Shown here in pieces: positions 1 through 12,240 of a stretch of DNA of 64,000 bases. The notes under the pieces are model-generated. The model searched no databases. It saw only the letters and a program-made list of their open reading frames with translations, and was not told the origin of the DNA. Positions within the stretch are counted from its first letter, which is position 1, and each line of letters begins with the position of its first letter. The stretch is from Owenia fusiformis (lineage: Eukaryota; Annelida; Polychaeta; Sabellida; Oweniidae), in assembly GCA_903813345.2 (NCBI GenBank), contig CAIIXF020000002.1, positions 31,366,926 to 31,430,925 of the forward strand, given 5' to 3'. Made by a program: the position numbers and the translations under genes.

Positions 1-620
1 TAAACTATTTTCGATCATTACTACAGCAGTAGTTAATCCACTGGAGAAACATACTTGATATTTGCAATTTTGGATAAGATATGATCATATACTACTATAT
101 ACTATAGTCTTTAAGACCTGTTACGTTTTATTTCTTACTGTTTTACTAAGTTAATATAATTCATCTTAACAATTGAATGCGTGTATTTAATGGCTATTAT
201 TTGTGAAAGTAGTTTTTAACCTTTATTTATTACCCCACTCTGGTTAAAAGTGGTTTTGAAATATATGTGGAATCTTATTTTACAATATAATCAATGTCAA
301 TAGCTCTTCGCTGTTAAAATGCGATGCTTTAGAAAAGATGACCTCCAATTGATTGATTGGAGAGTTTTTTAAATACTATTTGCAAACGTTTCAATTAGTA
401 TTTTGCAGACCGAGTGTTCATTTTTTGGTCAATGCCCTATAACAGAGTGTCATAAAAGTGCAATTCTCGATTTGAAATTGAATATTCTCCTTAACAAAAC
501 AAGTCAATCCATCATGATTTACTGTGTTATTCTTAAAATAGGGTAGTTTGGATTCACAAGTTGCCTTTAAAGTTCCTGTTCATATTTTCGCAGCATGTTC
601 AAATCAGTTTTACTAAAAAA
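1..620. other. Intergenic, nothing recognised
   Basis: AT-rich sequence before the tRNA gene. I see no open frame, repeat or RNA motif that I can support. Confidence 0.5.
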
Positions 621-692
621 TGCGTCGGCCGGGAATCGAACCCGGATCTAATGCTTGGAAGGCATCAATGCTAACCTTTACACCACCGACGC
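621..692 (-). tRNA. tRNA-Gly (anticodon UCC)
   Basis: Read on the minus strand this is a complete 72-nt cloverleaf. The 7-bp acceptor stem pairs GCGTCGG with CCGACGC, followed by discriminator A. The D-arm contains GGTGGTGTAAAGGTTAGCA, the anticodon loop is CTTCCAA with anticodon TCC, and the T-arm carries the B-box GGTTCGATTCC. It decodes GGA glycine codons. A short T run lies further downstream on the minus strand (position 611 and below read as A on the plus strand), as expected for a Pol III terminator. It has no intron and the stems are intact, so it is probably functional. Confidence 0.95.
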
Positions 693-861
693 CACTGATA
701 GTTAAATGTAGCATAATTATTTTATCTAACATTCAAGCAGGGCTCCGTTAATTATTTTCAAACTTTACATTTTTAGTCCAGACACATGGGGAGAAATCAT
801 CGAATAATTAGTGCAAAACTGACAAAATGTAATTACTTGAGCAAAATAGAGCCACTAGATA

Positions 862-2432
862 GAGCCAGCCAGGCCCGTAAGACACTTTTCTCCAAGGGGG
901 TGCGGTTTTTATTAAAGAGAATATAAAAAATTTTGCCGCGTAAATCAAATCGCGTAAGTCAGAGGGGGGGGGGGTGTCGGTTACTCCTTATATTGGTGAT
1001 TTCTGGCACTTTTAAAGTGTTTAGAATTAACAAATGCAACTTCCAAACGTTCCTATTGATTTGTGGGGAATGTGAGGAGTGGTCCACTCCCCCTAGAAAA
1101 TTTTACAGTTTTGAGATGCTATTTGGTGCTTTCTGGTTGTCCCCCAGAAACATTGACCGTATCAGGGTGCTATTTGATGATGTCTGGGCACTTAAAAAAT
1201 GTCTGGGACAACACATGAAATTCAGAATATTTTCTTTTATTTAGCGGGGGATGTGAGGGGTGGCTAACTCTCCTAGAAAATTTTACAATTTAAAGATGAT
1301 ATTTGGTGCTTCTGGGCACTTTTAAAGGGTATTAGTCAATAGAAACATTGAAAAACAATCACAATTTTTTTCAAATTTTGGGGGTGTCAAAGGAGGCAGA
1401 GGGAGGGGTGCCAGAGGGGGAGGTGGGGTTCGGGTGCCAGAGGGGGAGCAAGTGTTTTTCCCCCATATCTGTCCCCCAGAAACATTTACAATATCAAGGT
1501 GCTATTTGATGAAGTCTGGGTACTTTAAAAGTGGCTGTTCCTAAAGGGGCTATTTTCCAAGAAAATTTTACAATTTTAAGATGGTATTTGGTGCTTTCTG
1601 GGCACTTTCAAAGTGTATGAGTCAATAAAAAATTTGAAAAATCTTAATTTCTTTTTCAATTTGTTTTTTTTTTGGGGGGGGGGTGTCAAGGGGGGGGGGG
1701 CTGCCAGAAGGGGAGGTGGAGTGGGGATGCCAGAGGGCGAGTAAGTGTTAGTCTCACAGAATCATTAACTATATCAAGGCTATCAAGGAGCTATTTGATG
1801 ATGTCTTGGCAATTCAAAAGTCACATAAAACAAATTCAGAACTTTTCCATTGTTTTGTTTGGGGTGTGAGGGGTGGCCCACTCCCCCTAGAAAATTTTAC
1901 AATTTTACGACGCTATTTGGTGCTTTCTGGCCATTTTAAAAGTGTATGAGTCAATTAAAGAATTTGAGAAAATCATAATTTTTATCCGATTCTTTTTTTT
2001 TGGGGGGGGGGGGGTCAAGGGGGGTGCCAGAGGGGGAGGTGGGGTAGCGATGCAAGTGCATGATGCAAGAGTGGGAGCAAGTGTTAGTCCCCCAAAAACA
2101 CTAACTATATTAAGGAGCTATTTGATGATGTCTGGGCACTTTAAAAGTGTCTGAGACAAAACTCTAAAATAAATATAGAACTTTTCCATTGTTTTGTGGG
2201 GGGTGTGAGGGGTGGCCAATACCCCTAGAAAATTTTACAATTTTAAAATGCTATTTGGTGCTTTCTGGGTACTTTCAAAGTGTATGAGTCAATGAAAAAA
2301 AATTACAAAAAAAATATTTAAAAAAAAATGTTTTAAAAAAAAAATTCTAATTTTTTTTTTTGGGGGGGGGGTGACAAAGGGGGGGGGGGTGCGGTCGCAC
2401 CCATCGCACCCCCCCCATCTGACGGCCCTGCC
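862..2432. repeat. G-rich tandem repeat block, diverged units of about 180-340 bp
   Basis: At least five diverged units share the landmarks GAAAATTTTACAATTTT (near 1095, 1275, 1560, 1890, 2228), TATTTGGTGCTTTCTGG, a TATTTGATGATGTCTGG motif, and runs of G inside GGTGCCAGAGGGGGAGGTGG. Spacing is irregular because of indels and poly-G length changes. The left margin (CCAGGCCCGT) and right margin (ACGGCCCTGCC) are weakly inverted, so the block may be one transposon. Open frames inside are low-complexity artefacts. Confidence 0.7.
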
Positions 2433-4139
2433 AGCTCAATTCATAGTGATTTTTAGATTACCTCTTCTACACTAAGGTTCCAATATACCGTTGGAAAGCT
2501 GTGCGTGTCAGCTTCGTGGCTATGTTAACATTTTTTCTTTGAAATCACCACATCCATGAAAACATTGCCAATTTTCTTTTTCCATTATAAATTTTTATTG
2601 ATTGTTCATATAAAACATGCTTCTGTCCTCAGTTTATATGAAGGTGGTAGGGTATGTTAGAATGTATGGTTTAAGAATGCCTCTATGGGCTTTTATGTCT
2701 AAGAAACTATTCATTAGAATCACACATTATGCATGCTTGAAATGGAATTCTACATTAGAGTGAAATAAAAAAATGCTGTATGAGTAAATAGGTGTGGCAA
2801 CAGAGGTCAAACGTCAAATATATGGATTGATGGATTAAACTTAACCTTAGAAGTGAATCACACATACCACTTGTTTAGATTGCGTGTAGTGCTCCTTTGG
2901 AATTAATTATACGTCCATTAATAAGTATGTTTATAAGGCCATATTTAAAAATATTTAAGTCAAAAGGGATACGATGATACTCATATTATTCTCATGTTAA
3001 GTCAACACACTTTTGCTGCAATCTAAATATTCTCAGGAGAAATTAATAGTAATTTGTATTCTATATTCCTAAATACCCCGATGTACGTATACACTATTTT
3101 CAAATATTAAATCTCATTTCTACCAAAAAGACAAATTCCGACGGATGTTGTAGCAAAATGGAGTTACTGCAATTAACCCTGTCTGCAAGGTTAATCGATT
3201 TTTTCAACAGTGTATTTTGGCAATTTTTTGGTGTCTCCGTTATTGTTTAGCTTGAGCCCGATATAAGACACTTTTTGGAGTAAACCAAAGGTGATTGTGG
3301 GTAGAGGGGCAAAGTTATGATATTTGGAACTTGATGCATGGACGTGTCGCAAAAAGGTCGCGCACGCATTGTTACACATTTTCGCTTTTTAACACCACAG
3401 AATGTGACGTTTTTTGATAAAGATGTTCACATATGGAAATCCTTTCGTCCTCCACATTTGCCTCTATATCTCAAAATGTTTAAGGCGAATAACTCTGATA
3501 TCGTATATGTATTAACAATGGGATAGGAGCATCATAAAACACGAATCAATTGATATTTTAGGTGAAATAAATATACGTGTTGCTGTGCTTGAAAATAGGC
3601 GAATGGCGTAAATAAGCCCTATTTTAATGAATTTTGAAAACCTTTCGTCCTCCACTTTTCCACATACAACAAAAAACACATACTTTTGCGAACAAAATCA
3701 ACTATTTATTAATAAACTACAGTTTAAGAGCAAAATAATCATGTATGATTTATTAAAAATTGATCTCGTATTTTTGGTTTAATGTACACCTGAAAAGTTG
3801 AAGGTAACAAAAAATGAGCAAAAAATGTCGCTGTCAACAGATTCTATTTTTCAAACTCTATGACGTCACAATATGGGACGCTTACTAAAATTCATCCTTT
3901 GAAATAAAACTTCCATCTTTCTCTATCAAGACGAAAAATAAGTGTAATAGTCGTATATTGTTTGAGTTATGAGCGTTTAAAGACGAAAAATAATTCAAAA
4001 TGTGACGTGTCAACAGGGGATATTTGCCAGATGTTTTGGTAAAAAACTCTTTTTTAAAAAAGAACGCGCAAGAATCGTGGACGGAGTGTAGTTGATCTAA
4101 AAACTTCATCGAAACAGCTTTAAAATTATATATAACTTT
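2433..4139. other. Intergenic, nothing recognised
   Basis: No coding region or RNA gene seen. The phrase CCTTTCGTCCTCCAC occurs twice (near 3440 and 3641), so this may be old repeat-derived sequence. GCGACACGT near 6320 echoes GACGTGTCGC near 3340 in inverted order, which may mean the minisatellite element inserted inside an older repeat. Confidence 0.4.
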
Positions 4140-6240
4140 AATTATGTCACCACCAAAAGTGGTGACATATTGTTATGGTCTCCGTTTTTTTGCGACGGCG
4201 GTTGGCGTCCGGCGGTTGGCGTCCGGCGTCTGTAACAATTTCTTACAACTTCCTATAACTTAACAAATACTGTTTAGACTGACTTCAATTTTTTTCTAAA
4301 TCATCTACATGTTCTCAGAAGTTCAAATCTGACTTTAGATTTGACATTTGACCTTCAATGACCTTCTCAAGGTCAAAAAGGTCTTTTTTCAACTTGCTTC
4401 ACATTGACTAAATTTTTTTTCAAAATCATCTACATGTTCTCAGAAATTCAAATCTGACTTTAGATTTGACTTTATATTTGACATTTGACCTTCAAATCTG
4501 ACTTAAGATTTGACATTTGACCTTCAATGACCTTCTCAAGGTCAAAAAAGGTCAAAAAGGTCTGTTTTCAACTTGCTTCAAATTGACTAATTTTTTTTTT
4601 CAAAATTATCTACGTGTTCTCAGAAATTCAAATCTGACTTAAGATTTGACTTAAGATTTGACATTTGACCTTCAATGACCTTCTCAAGGTCAAAAAAGGT
4701 CAAAAAGGTCTGTTTTCAAGTTGCTTCAAATTGACTAAAAAAAATTTCAAAATCATCTACGTGTTCTCAGAAATTCAAATCTGACTTAAGATTTGACTTA
4801 AGATTTGACATTTGACCTTCAATGACCTTCTCAAAGTCAAAAAAGGTCAAAAAGGTCTTTTTTCAACTTGCTTCAAATTGACTAAATTTTTTTTCAAAAT
4901 CATCTACATGTTCTCAGAAATTCAAATCTGACTTTAGATTTGACATTTGACCTTCAATGACCTTCTCAATGTCAAAAAAGGTCAAAAAGGTATTTTTTCA
5001 TCTTGCTTCAAATTGACTAAATTTTTTTTTCAAAATCATCTACATGTTCTCAGAAATTCAAATATGACTTTAGATTTGACTTTAGATTTGACATTTGACC
5101 TTCAATGACCTTCTCAAGGTCAAAAAGGTCTTTTTTCAACTTGCTTCAAATTGACTAAAAAAAATTTCAAAATTATCTACGTGTTCTCAGAAATTCAAAT
5201 CTGACTTTAGATTTAACTTAAGATTTGACATTTGACCTTCAATGACCTTCTCAAAGTAAAAAAAAAGGTCAATAAGGTCTTTTTTCAACTTGCTTCAAAT
5301 TGACTAAATTTTTTTTTTCAAAATCATCTACATGTTCTCAGAAATTCAAATATGACTTTAGATTTGACTTTAGATTCGACATTTTACCTTCAATGACCTT
5401 CTCAAGGTCAAAAAGGTCTTTTTTCAACTTGCTTCAAATTGACTAAATTTTTTTTTTCAAAATCATCTACATGTTCTCAGAAATTCAAATATGACTTTAG
5501 ATTTGACTTAAGATTTGACATTTGACCTTCAATGACCTTCTCAAAGTCAAAAAAGGTCAAAAGGTCTGTTTTCAACTTGCTTCAAATTCACCAAAAATTT
5601 TTTTCAAAATCATCTACATCTTTTCAGAAGTTCAAATTTGACTTTACAAGTTCTCAGAAGTTCAAATCTGACTTTAGATTTGACCTTTGACCTCCAATGA
5701 CCTTCTCAAGGTCAAAAAGGTCTTTTTATAACTTGCTTCAAATTGACTAATTTTTTTTCAAAATCATCTACATGTTCTCAGAAGTTCAAATCTGACTTTA
5801 GATTTGACATTTGACCTTCAATGACCTTTTCAAGGTCAAAAAGGTCTTTTTTCAACTTGCTTCAAATTTGCTTAATTTTTTTTTCAAAATCATCTACATG
5901 TTCTCAGAAGTTCAAATCTGACTTTACATTTGACATTTGACCTTCAATGACGTTATCAATGTCAAAAAAAGTCAAAGAGGTATTTTTTCAACTTGCTTCA
6001 AATTGACGATTTTTTTTCAAAATCATCTACATGTTCTAAGAAGTTCAAATCTGACTTAAGATTTGTGTTCAACTAGTTTTAACTTGCTTCAGATTGAACA
6101 ATTTCTTTTTTCAAAATCATCTACAAGATCCCAGAAGCTCAAATCTTCAAAAACCTTCTTAAGGTCAAAAGGTATTTTCCAACTTGCTTTAAATTGACCA
6201 AATTGTTTAAGTGGTGACATTTTGTCATGTCAATGCCTTG
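4140..6240. mobile_element. Transposon-like element with central minisatellite array
   Basis: The left end contains GTCACCACCAAAAGTGGTGA followed by TATTGTTATGGTCTCC and a GGCGTCCGGCG-rich stretch. The right end contains GTGGTGACATTTTGTCATG and CAATGCCTTGTTAG. Between them lie about 14 diverged units of 120-180 bp, each marked by ATCATCTACATGTTCTCAG, then TCAAATCTGACTT, TTTGACCTTCAATGACC and AACTTGCTTCAAATTGAC. A short copy with the same two ends but no array lies at 12,241-12,368 in reverse orientation. Non-autonomous DNA transposons and Helitron-like elements of marine invertebrates often carry such arrays; the superfamily is not assigned here. Confidence 0.75.
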
Positions 6241-7490
6241 TTAGAATATTATCTTATAATCCGGGGAATCAAAGTTACATTCACGCGATACCCTTAAAAA
6301 CAAATGCGCCACCTTTTTGCGACACGTCATGACAATACGATTGTAATACATAAAACAATGTTCATAAAAGAGTGTTTCATGGATGTAGCCTAAGATTGGT
6401 ATGCCTGCATAGCTTCAGGGAGTGGATGGAGGGGGGGGGGATTCACAAGAAATCGTGTATTTGAAAAAACTAAACTCAGTACCCAAGTAAGAAACTGGAT
6501 ATTATATCTCTGGAGAATGAAAAATGGGAAAATTTGGAGTTATAAGAATAAATTCAAGTAGCATGTCAAGTAGCATGTCTTATCATGTCTTTATATACAC
6601 GTTACTCCCCCACCCCCCCCCACCCATCCACCCCCCTTCCGTCCCCTTAATCATATTGATTTATTTCGATTTTTTGAATAACACATGGAAACTAACTTTA
6701 AAAAGTGAGCAATGTCATTAGTGTTGTGATAATAACGTCCCTTATACCTATTTATTACAGGTCGTGTAGACCATTGTTGCCTTATCTATAGCAAAAACAT
6801 TGATAGATCTCATATCTTAGAAGCGTATCAGATAAAAAATACTAGAAGACCTAACATATTTTGCCATGCACTGCGCCTATTCATTTGGCAATTCAGTTGT
6901 AAATTTCTCTTGAAAAAATAAATCTTCCAATTTTGTTGAGTTTTCTTGCAGAAATCGCCTAATCCCCCTCCATCCATTTTGTACGATCACCAGGCGTGTA
7001 TCCGAGGCTGCAAAGAGAGGGAACATGTCGATGAATATGATATTCTCGAGGGGAAAATTATTGTAACTCTTTGTTTTTATTTTATACCCCATACGAGTAA
7101 AGCAGAAACACAAAGGAAGTCTTTCAATTTCAGCATTTATGCTGACAGCTTCTTTTTCATTTGTTATTGGTTAACGGTATTTTGCCATTCAAACTCCTAT
7201 AATCCTGTGCTAACAAGGAACATAAAAAGTATTATTGGCCGGCCACTTGGCATAATTGATTACTACTTTTCATCTTTCCAATCTACAAGAAGGGATTTGT
7301 TAGTAATTTCGGTAGTACTGTAATTAACAAAATTAACATTGTAATGATCTGTTCACGTTATTGTACACCTTAAAGTTAGTGTAATGTTTGGTGCCTGTTT
7401 TAACCTTTCAACACCCGTTTTTTATCTCCAATATTTCTAAAACAGTAATAAACGAATTCCCCCCCACACTCATGGCTGCTGGATCCAATA
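6241..7490. other. Intergenic; dispersed repeat copy at about 6,755-7,010
   Basis: The part from about 6,755 to 7,010 (GTGTAGACCATTGTTGCC, CTGCGCCTATTCATTTGGCA, TAATCCCCCT, GGCGTGT) is matched by a diverged copy at about 16,750-17,095. The rest shows nothing recognisable. Open frames here give no domain signal. Confidence 0.5.
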
Positions 7491-8011
7491 CACTGGTGAT
7501 CCACTCGATTACGCTGGTTACCAAAACGATTCGTTTTGGTAACAAAATGTCGGAACATCGAAGGTACGATTTTTCTTTTTTCTTTATTTCACACGTTGTA
7601 GGCAGAATTCCCACGACATTTCTAATACAAACGTATATCAGTATCATATGCTTAAGAAAATGTACATATTTGCGAACAAATAGTTCAGAAGACAACAGAA
7701 TCGTCGATTTAATTCGTCACTTAAGTTACATAAACGGTTTTTTCGAAAAACGGTTAGATCTGCACTTTTAACCCAAACCGTTTATGTAACTTAAGTGACG
7801 AATTAAATCGACGATTCTGTTGTCTTCTGATCTATTTTTCGCAAACATGTACATTTTCTATGATATACTTTTGTGAGAAAAAACGTCGTGGGGATTCTGC
7901 CTACAACGCGTGATATAAGGAAAAAAGAAAAATCGTACCTTCGACGTTCCAACATTTTGTTACCAAAACGGTTCGTTTTGGTAACCAGCGTAATCGAGTG
8001 GATCACCAGTG
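7491..8011. mobile_element. Foldback element 1 (520-bp near-perfect inverted repeat)
   Basis: The left arm 7,491-7,740 begins CACTGGTGATCCACTCGATT. The right arm 7,775-8,011 is its reverse complement and ends GATCACCAGTG. A 34-bp spacer lies between them. Both arms contain the same internal palindrome around CAAAACGATTCGTTTTG. Divergence is small (point changes and a few short indels), so the insertion is fairly young or recently homogenised. Frames inside have no known domain. Such structures are typical of foldback or MITE-like elements, or of inverted duplication. Confidence 0.85.
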
Positions 8012-9328
8012 CAATAAAGACCAAAACACAAACATCACAAACAGGACCCATTCAGCCAATTAAGGGGGAGGGGGTTCATTCGGTTGCCAAACGTAAGGAG
8101 GCGTTGTATAAGGTATATAACATGTACAATCACTTGTAAAACAATTCATGAAATAAAATCTTAATTTAACAATTGCAATATTATTTTTCACTATCTTAAG
8201 TATGCGATTATCAAAAAACATTTCACATAATTGTTTACATAAAAAGCACAATTAGATAAGAGGAAGCTACTAAGGACTTTTCTCTTATGAAATGTTCAAA
8301 GGCGGAGAATATAGATTACTATTTATTCACCCTGATTCATTCAACTATTTTGATATTTCAATCCAATCCTTAAAGGCCCCGTGTAAATGATATGATTTTG
8401 AAACAAAATTGTAGATTTTTAGATCATCAAATACAACACTTAAACTGTAAAACACATTATTTTCTTTACTCAATTGAATAAATCAGGCAAAAGTTATTTT
8501 ATTTCAGCCAATATTATGTAAATGTAAACTTTTAAAACATTTTTGAAAATTTGTGAAGTCACGGGGATATGCTATGGCATAACACTTTCTTCGAAAATTG
8601 TCACTTTTCTTACTTCTTAAATATTTGCGAACAATTCGATTAATTGAGAACTAGAATTTTGCTTATTCTGAACCACTTTTCTTGCTTATTTTTCTACCAA
8701 TTTTCTTAGTTTTTTAAAACAAAATAGGATGTGTGTTATGCGTTTGTGTAAATTATTGCTTAACGATGTATATGGAGGACAACTACAATTTTATTTGAAA
8801 TAAATTGACGACAAAAAGTCCTTCAAGTTCAAAATCAACTTTTTGAAATCAAATTGAAAAATTTCACACACCACATTTTGATAACATGGGGTAAAACCAT
8901 AATATAAGTCAATTTGTGGATTAAATTTGAATGGGGCATTTAAGTTGAGAATTAGAATTGCAATCTCCCAAATGCAGTGCTCGAGGCATCATCCACTCTG
9001 AGGAAGGGAACTAGCCAGACTGCAAGGTTCTAATTTCAGTTGGCTGCGTTGTTTTGCATTAAAATGTGTTGTCCCTCCGCAAAGAAAAATGTAGTTCCTT
9101 ATCCAGCCTTATTCACACTTTAAGTTTAAAGGTATAAGAAATTGTCGTCTGAGAATTGATAAATATCAAACGCTTTAACCCCAGGCTACTTCACAACAAT
9201 TTTGTATAAACTGTTTTGATAACAAACACTATTCAAATGTGTCGTTAGTGATAACATATTGTTCAGTGAAACTTCGACACGCGTGCATGTAGTTCTGAGC
9301 AGCAATTTCATTTTCTTTGAAATTCACG
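8012..9328. other. Upstream flank of the K+ channel gene
   Basis: AT-rich, no coding signal. A motif AAAGGCCCCGTGTAAA near 8,372 recurs as AAAGGCCCCATGTAAA near 15,150, suggesting a dispersed repeat. Promoter elements cannot be assigned by eye. Confidence 0.4.
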
Positions 9329-10945
9329 ATGGACTCTACTGACTTTGCTAAACAATCCGAAGTTCCAGATTGCCTCGATAATTCTAAGACTGGAAACCAG
9401 TCTATAACAGAACTCTTAGGAACTGCATGGAGACGGGTATCTATGAGCGATGACGAAGCATTTAGTGTAAAACGCCGTTTGGTTGCTAAAAACGGCGAAC
9501 GTAATATCATACAGACTGATATCCACCACCGACGGCATAGTTACCTGACGGACATTTTCGTCACCCTGGTAGACGCACGATGGAGGTTTATACTCCTTAT
9601 GTTCTTAAGTGGCTTCATATTATCATGGCTGACGTTTGCACTATTGTGGTGGCTTGTTCTTCTCGCTCATAATGACTTTCGTCATCTCGAAGATGAGGAC
9701 TGGACTCCATGTGTGGACGAGGTGGTTGATTTCCCTACAGCTCTCCTATTTAGTATCGAGACACAGCATACTATTGGCTACGGCACTAGGGCAACTACAT
9801 CTAAGTGCCCTGAAGCAATAATCCTAATGATGCTCCAATCAGCCGGAGGGACACTCATGACAGCTATTCTCACCGGGATCGTCTTCTCAAAGATTCAGCG
9901 TCCAAAGCGCCGTTCTCACACATTGATCTTCAGCAAGAACGCCGTTGTTTGTATGCGTGAAGGTAATTTGTGTTTACTCTTTCGGGTTGGTGATATGAGA
10001 CGCGAGCATATGATTGGGACACAAATTAGAGCAATAAAAGTGAGGAAAGGTATCACGAAAGAGGGCGAGGTCCTCCCTTTATTCGAACAGGAAGTTGCCT
10101 TCCACGTGCCGCCAAATGGCGTCCTTTTCCTTGTGTGGCCCGCCACGGCCTGTCATGTAATTGATAAGAACAGTCCATTCTATAACATGTCCAAGGATGA
10201 TCTCAAACATGAAAAATTTGAGCTCATTGTCATCATGGAAGGTACCATTGAAGCCACAGGAATGACTGCTCAGGTCCGAACATCGTACCTCCCTTCAGAG
10301 ATACTTTGGGGACACCGTTTCAGACGCCTTAATATGTATCAAAAAGACACAGGCGAGTGTCAAATAAGATACAACAATTTCCATTCAGCAGTTCCAGTTG
10401 AAACGCCCTGTTGTAGTGCAAAGGTGCTTGCTGAACATTCAAATACTGATCCAAATTCGACGATCTATCACTTCGATAACGATGACACAATCCCAACACA
10501 GTATGTGTCCGCCCATCTACCCATTCCAAGTTTTAACAGAAGCGTAACTTTCGATGAGCGGGGAAATACAGTTCATGTGGATTGCGGTCCACTTTTTAAA
10601 GCAATTGATTCCAATGGCCTTAATAAAGAGAGAAGTGAGGTAATTCTACACATCGATTCAATTGAAACGACCCTTCTACCGAACCCAAGCAATACGACAC
10701 AAAGTAGCATACAAACTGATCATCGAATCGTCAGTGAGCCTACCCTGCAAGTGAGAGCGGAAGCGAATGAGGATTTTGATGAACCGCGTATCCTAAAAAG
10801 GTCAAAGGGCAACAGAGTTTTCACGATCACGAAATGTAAAGATAACATTAATTTACAACAGCCATCAAAGCCGAGGAATGTGAGATCCAACCCAAGTAGA
10901 AGGGACGATTGTGAAATTGGCGCCCTTCCAAACACACAACTCTGA
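9329..10945 (+). CDS. Inward-rectifier potassium channel (Kir family), single exon
   Basis: A 538-residue Kir subunit; four of these form a plasma-membrane K+ channel. TM1 is about residues 87-111, the pore helix and selectivity filter HTIGYGTR are at 147-154, and TM2 is about 161-187. These are followed by the PKRR cluster (192-195), used for PIP2 contact in this family, and the cytoplasmic core motif FSKNAVVCMREGNLCLLFRV (201-220). The pair of extracellular cysteines flanking the pore (C128, C160) is present. The TM2 position that is Asp172 in Kir2.1 is Thr178 here, which predicts weak or altered rectification. The C-terminus TQL fits a class I PDZ ligand. The start is the ATG at 9,329 in context CACGATGG; the frame extends only four codons further upstream without an ATG. 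No introns, as in many Kir genes. The subfamily is not clear from reading. Confidence 0.93.
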   Translation: MDSTDFAKQSEVPDCLDNSKTGNQSITELLGTAWRRVSMSDDEAFSVKRRLVAKNGERNIIQTDIHHRRHSYLTDIFVTLVDARWRFILLMFLSGFILSWLTFALLWWLVLLAHNDFRHLEDEDWTPCVDEVVDFPTALLFSIETQHTIGYGTRATTSKCPEAIILMMLQSAGGTLMTAILTGIVFSKIQRPKRRSHTLIFSKNAVVCMREGNLCLLFRVGDMRREHMIGTQIRAIKVRKGITKEGEVLPLFEQEVAFHVPPNGVLFLVWPATACHVIDKNSPFYNMSKDDLKHEKFELIVIMEGTIEATGMTAQVRTSYLPSEILWGHRFRRLNMYQKDTGECQIRYNNFHSAVPVETPCCSAKVLAEHSNTDPNSTIYHFDNDDTIPTQYVSAHLPIPSFNRSVTFDERGNTVHVDCGPLFKAIDSNGLNKERSEVILHIDSIETTLLPNPSNTTQSSIQTDHRIVSEPTLQVRAEANEDFDEPRILKRSKGNRVFTITKCKDNINLQQPSKPRNVRSNPSRRDDCEIGALPNTQL

Positions 10946-12240
10946 CGTAAGAAGTACAATAATGCGAAGCTGCTTTGGACGAGTCAATTGACATCGAGAA
11001 ATATCCGAAAAGCACTGGTTGCACAACTTAATCAAAAGTGGAAAGTACAGATATTTCTGGAAAACCAATAGGTTTGTTGGTTTGCTTGGAAATATCTTAT
11101 AACTACAAATATTCTAACATACATGGAAAAGTACAATGACTCCAATGGGAAGTGAGGCCAAAAGATATCAGGGGGTCTGAAATGTGAACATTAAATCAAT
11201 ACCCTCTTATCTCACAAGAGCTGAAAAACGTTTCGATATCTGAGCAAACCTGACCTGTCATTATTGACTTCCAATCACGTGACTGCAATCACACGAAGTC
11301 CATGCTTTCACCACATGCATGTATTTTATAGAAACTTCCTTCATCAGGGCATCGTTTGTCACGTAGAACACTTTGAGTTTGGCGTCATCGTAACACTAAA
11401 GATATTAAAAAATGCTTTTTAAAATAAATTTGAATTTACTCAGCTTTTTAACTTTCTCAGTTCTATTCAAACAATTTCCAGAACTAGCTGAGAGGTATAT
11501 TTAATCTTTACATAACAACTATGTGAACATTAGGTTAAGGTTCGAGTCCCGCTTGATCCAAATTGCCTTTTCTAGATTGATAAAAGAAAAAGAAAGAATA
11601 ATACAGAGAAGTAATATTCAATCAAGAATATGGAATGATCCGAACCAATTTTCGTAAAACATCGCCAAAAGAATCAGCAATGGGGGTCAAATAAATCGGC
11701 ATGTTCCGAATGGGGAAATCGCCGGCATGACATTTACCAAAAATTAATCAATTAGTTGGCATTATAAAGTGGGCTAAATAGTCCAGACTAATCCGAACAA
11801 AGTTTCGCAAAACTCTTACATCGTCGAAGTTTAACACTACTTTCCGATATAATCAGTGTTTATACCTCGTCAATCTGTAAATTGATGTAGGTAATAATTC
11901 TGGGATTCTGGAATACTTGGTAAATTAAAAACAAGTCCATGGAACCTTCCCTTATGTATTCCCGTTATTTCAATTAAAACTATGCAAACATTTTAGTTTA
12001 AATCATCAGGGCATTTGTCATCGGTTTAGTCAATGATACGTCTCTCAGAGAAAGGTTTGGCACAAAACATATCATGTAAGGATTTGCTTTTGAGATTCAG
12101 CACTTTCGTTTAAAAATGGGATGTCATCGATCTCAACATAGTTTTAAAATAATTTTATAATAACGTGTAAATAACCACACAAACCTTTTACCTATTTCAT
12201 CAAATACTAATAATAGTAATAATACAAGTAGTAATTGTAA
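10946..12240. other. 3' flank of the Kir gene, nothing else recognised
   Basis: AT-rich sequence with no second coding region seen. A box resembling a Pol III B-box (GGTTCGAGTCCC, near 11,540) lacks matching stems. Confidence 0.4.
11423..11428 (+). terminator. Possible polyadenylation signal of the Kir gene
   Basis: AATAAA about 480 bp after the stop codon of the channel gene. It is the first canonical hexamer I noticed downstream, but in AT-rich DNA such hexamers occur by chance. Confidence 0.3.

Noticed and set aside
933-2154. Short plus-strand open frames in the G-rich repeat block
   Set aside because: Glycine-rich translations come from poly-G runs; codons and lengths change between repeat units.
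6877-8251. Overlapping short frames around foldback element 1
   Set aside because: Frames on both strands mirror each other because of the inverted repeat; no domain, no splice pattern.
11538-11556. Pol III B-box-like GGTTCGAGTCCC, possible tRNA or SINE head
   Set aside because: The flanking bases cannot form a T-stem, and no A-box, acceptor stem or tandem tail was found.
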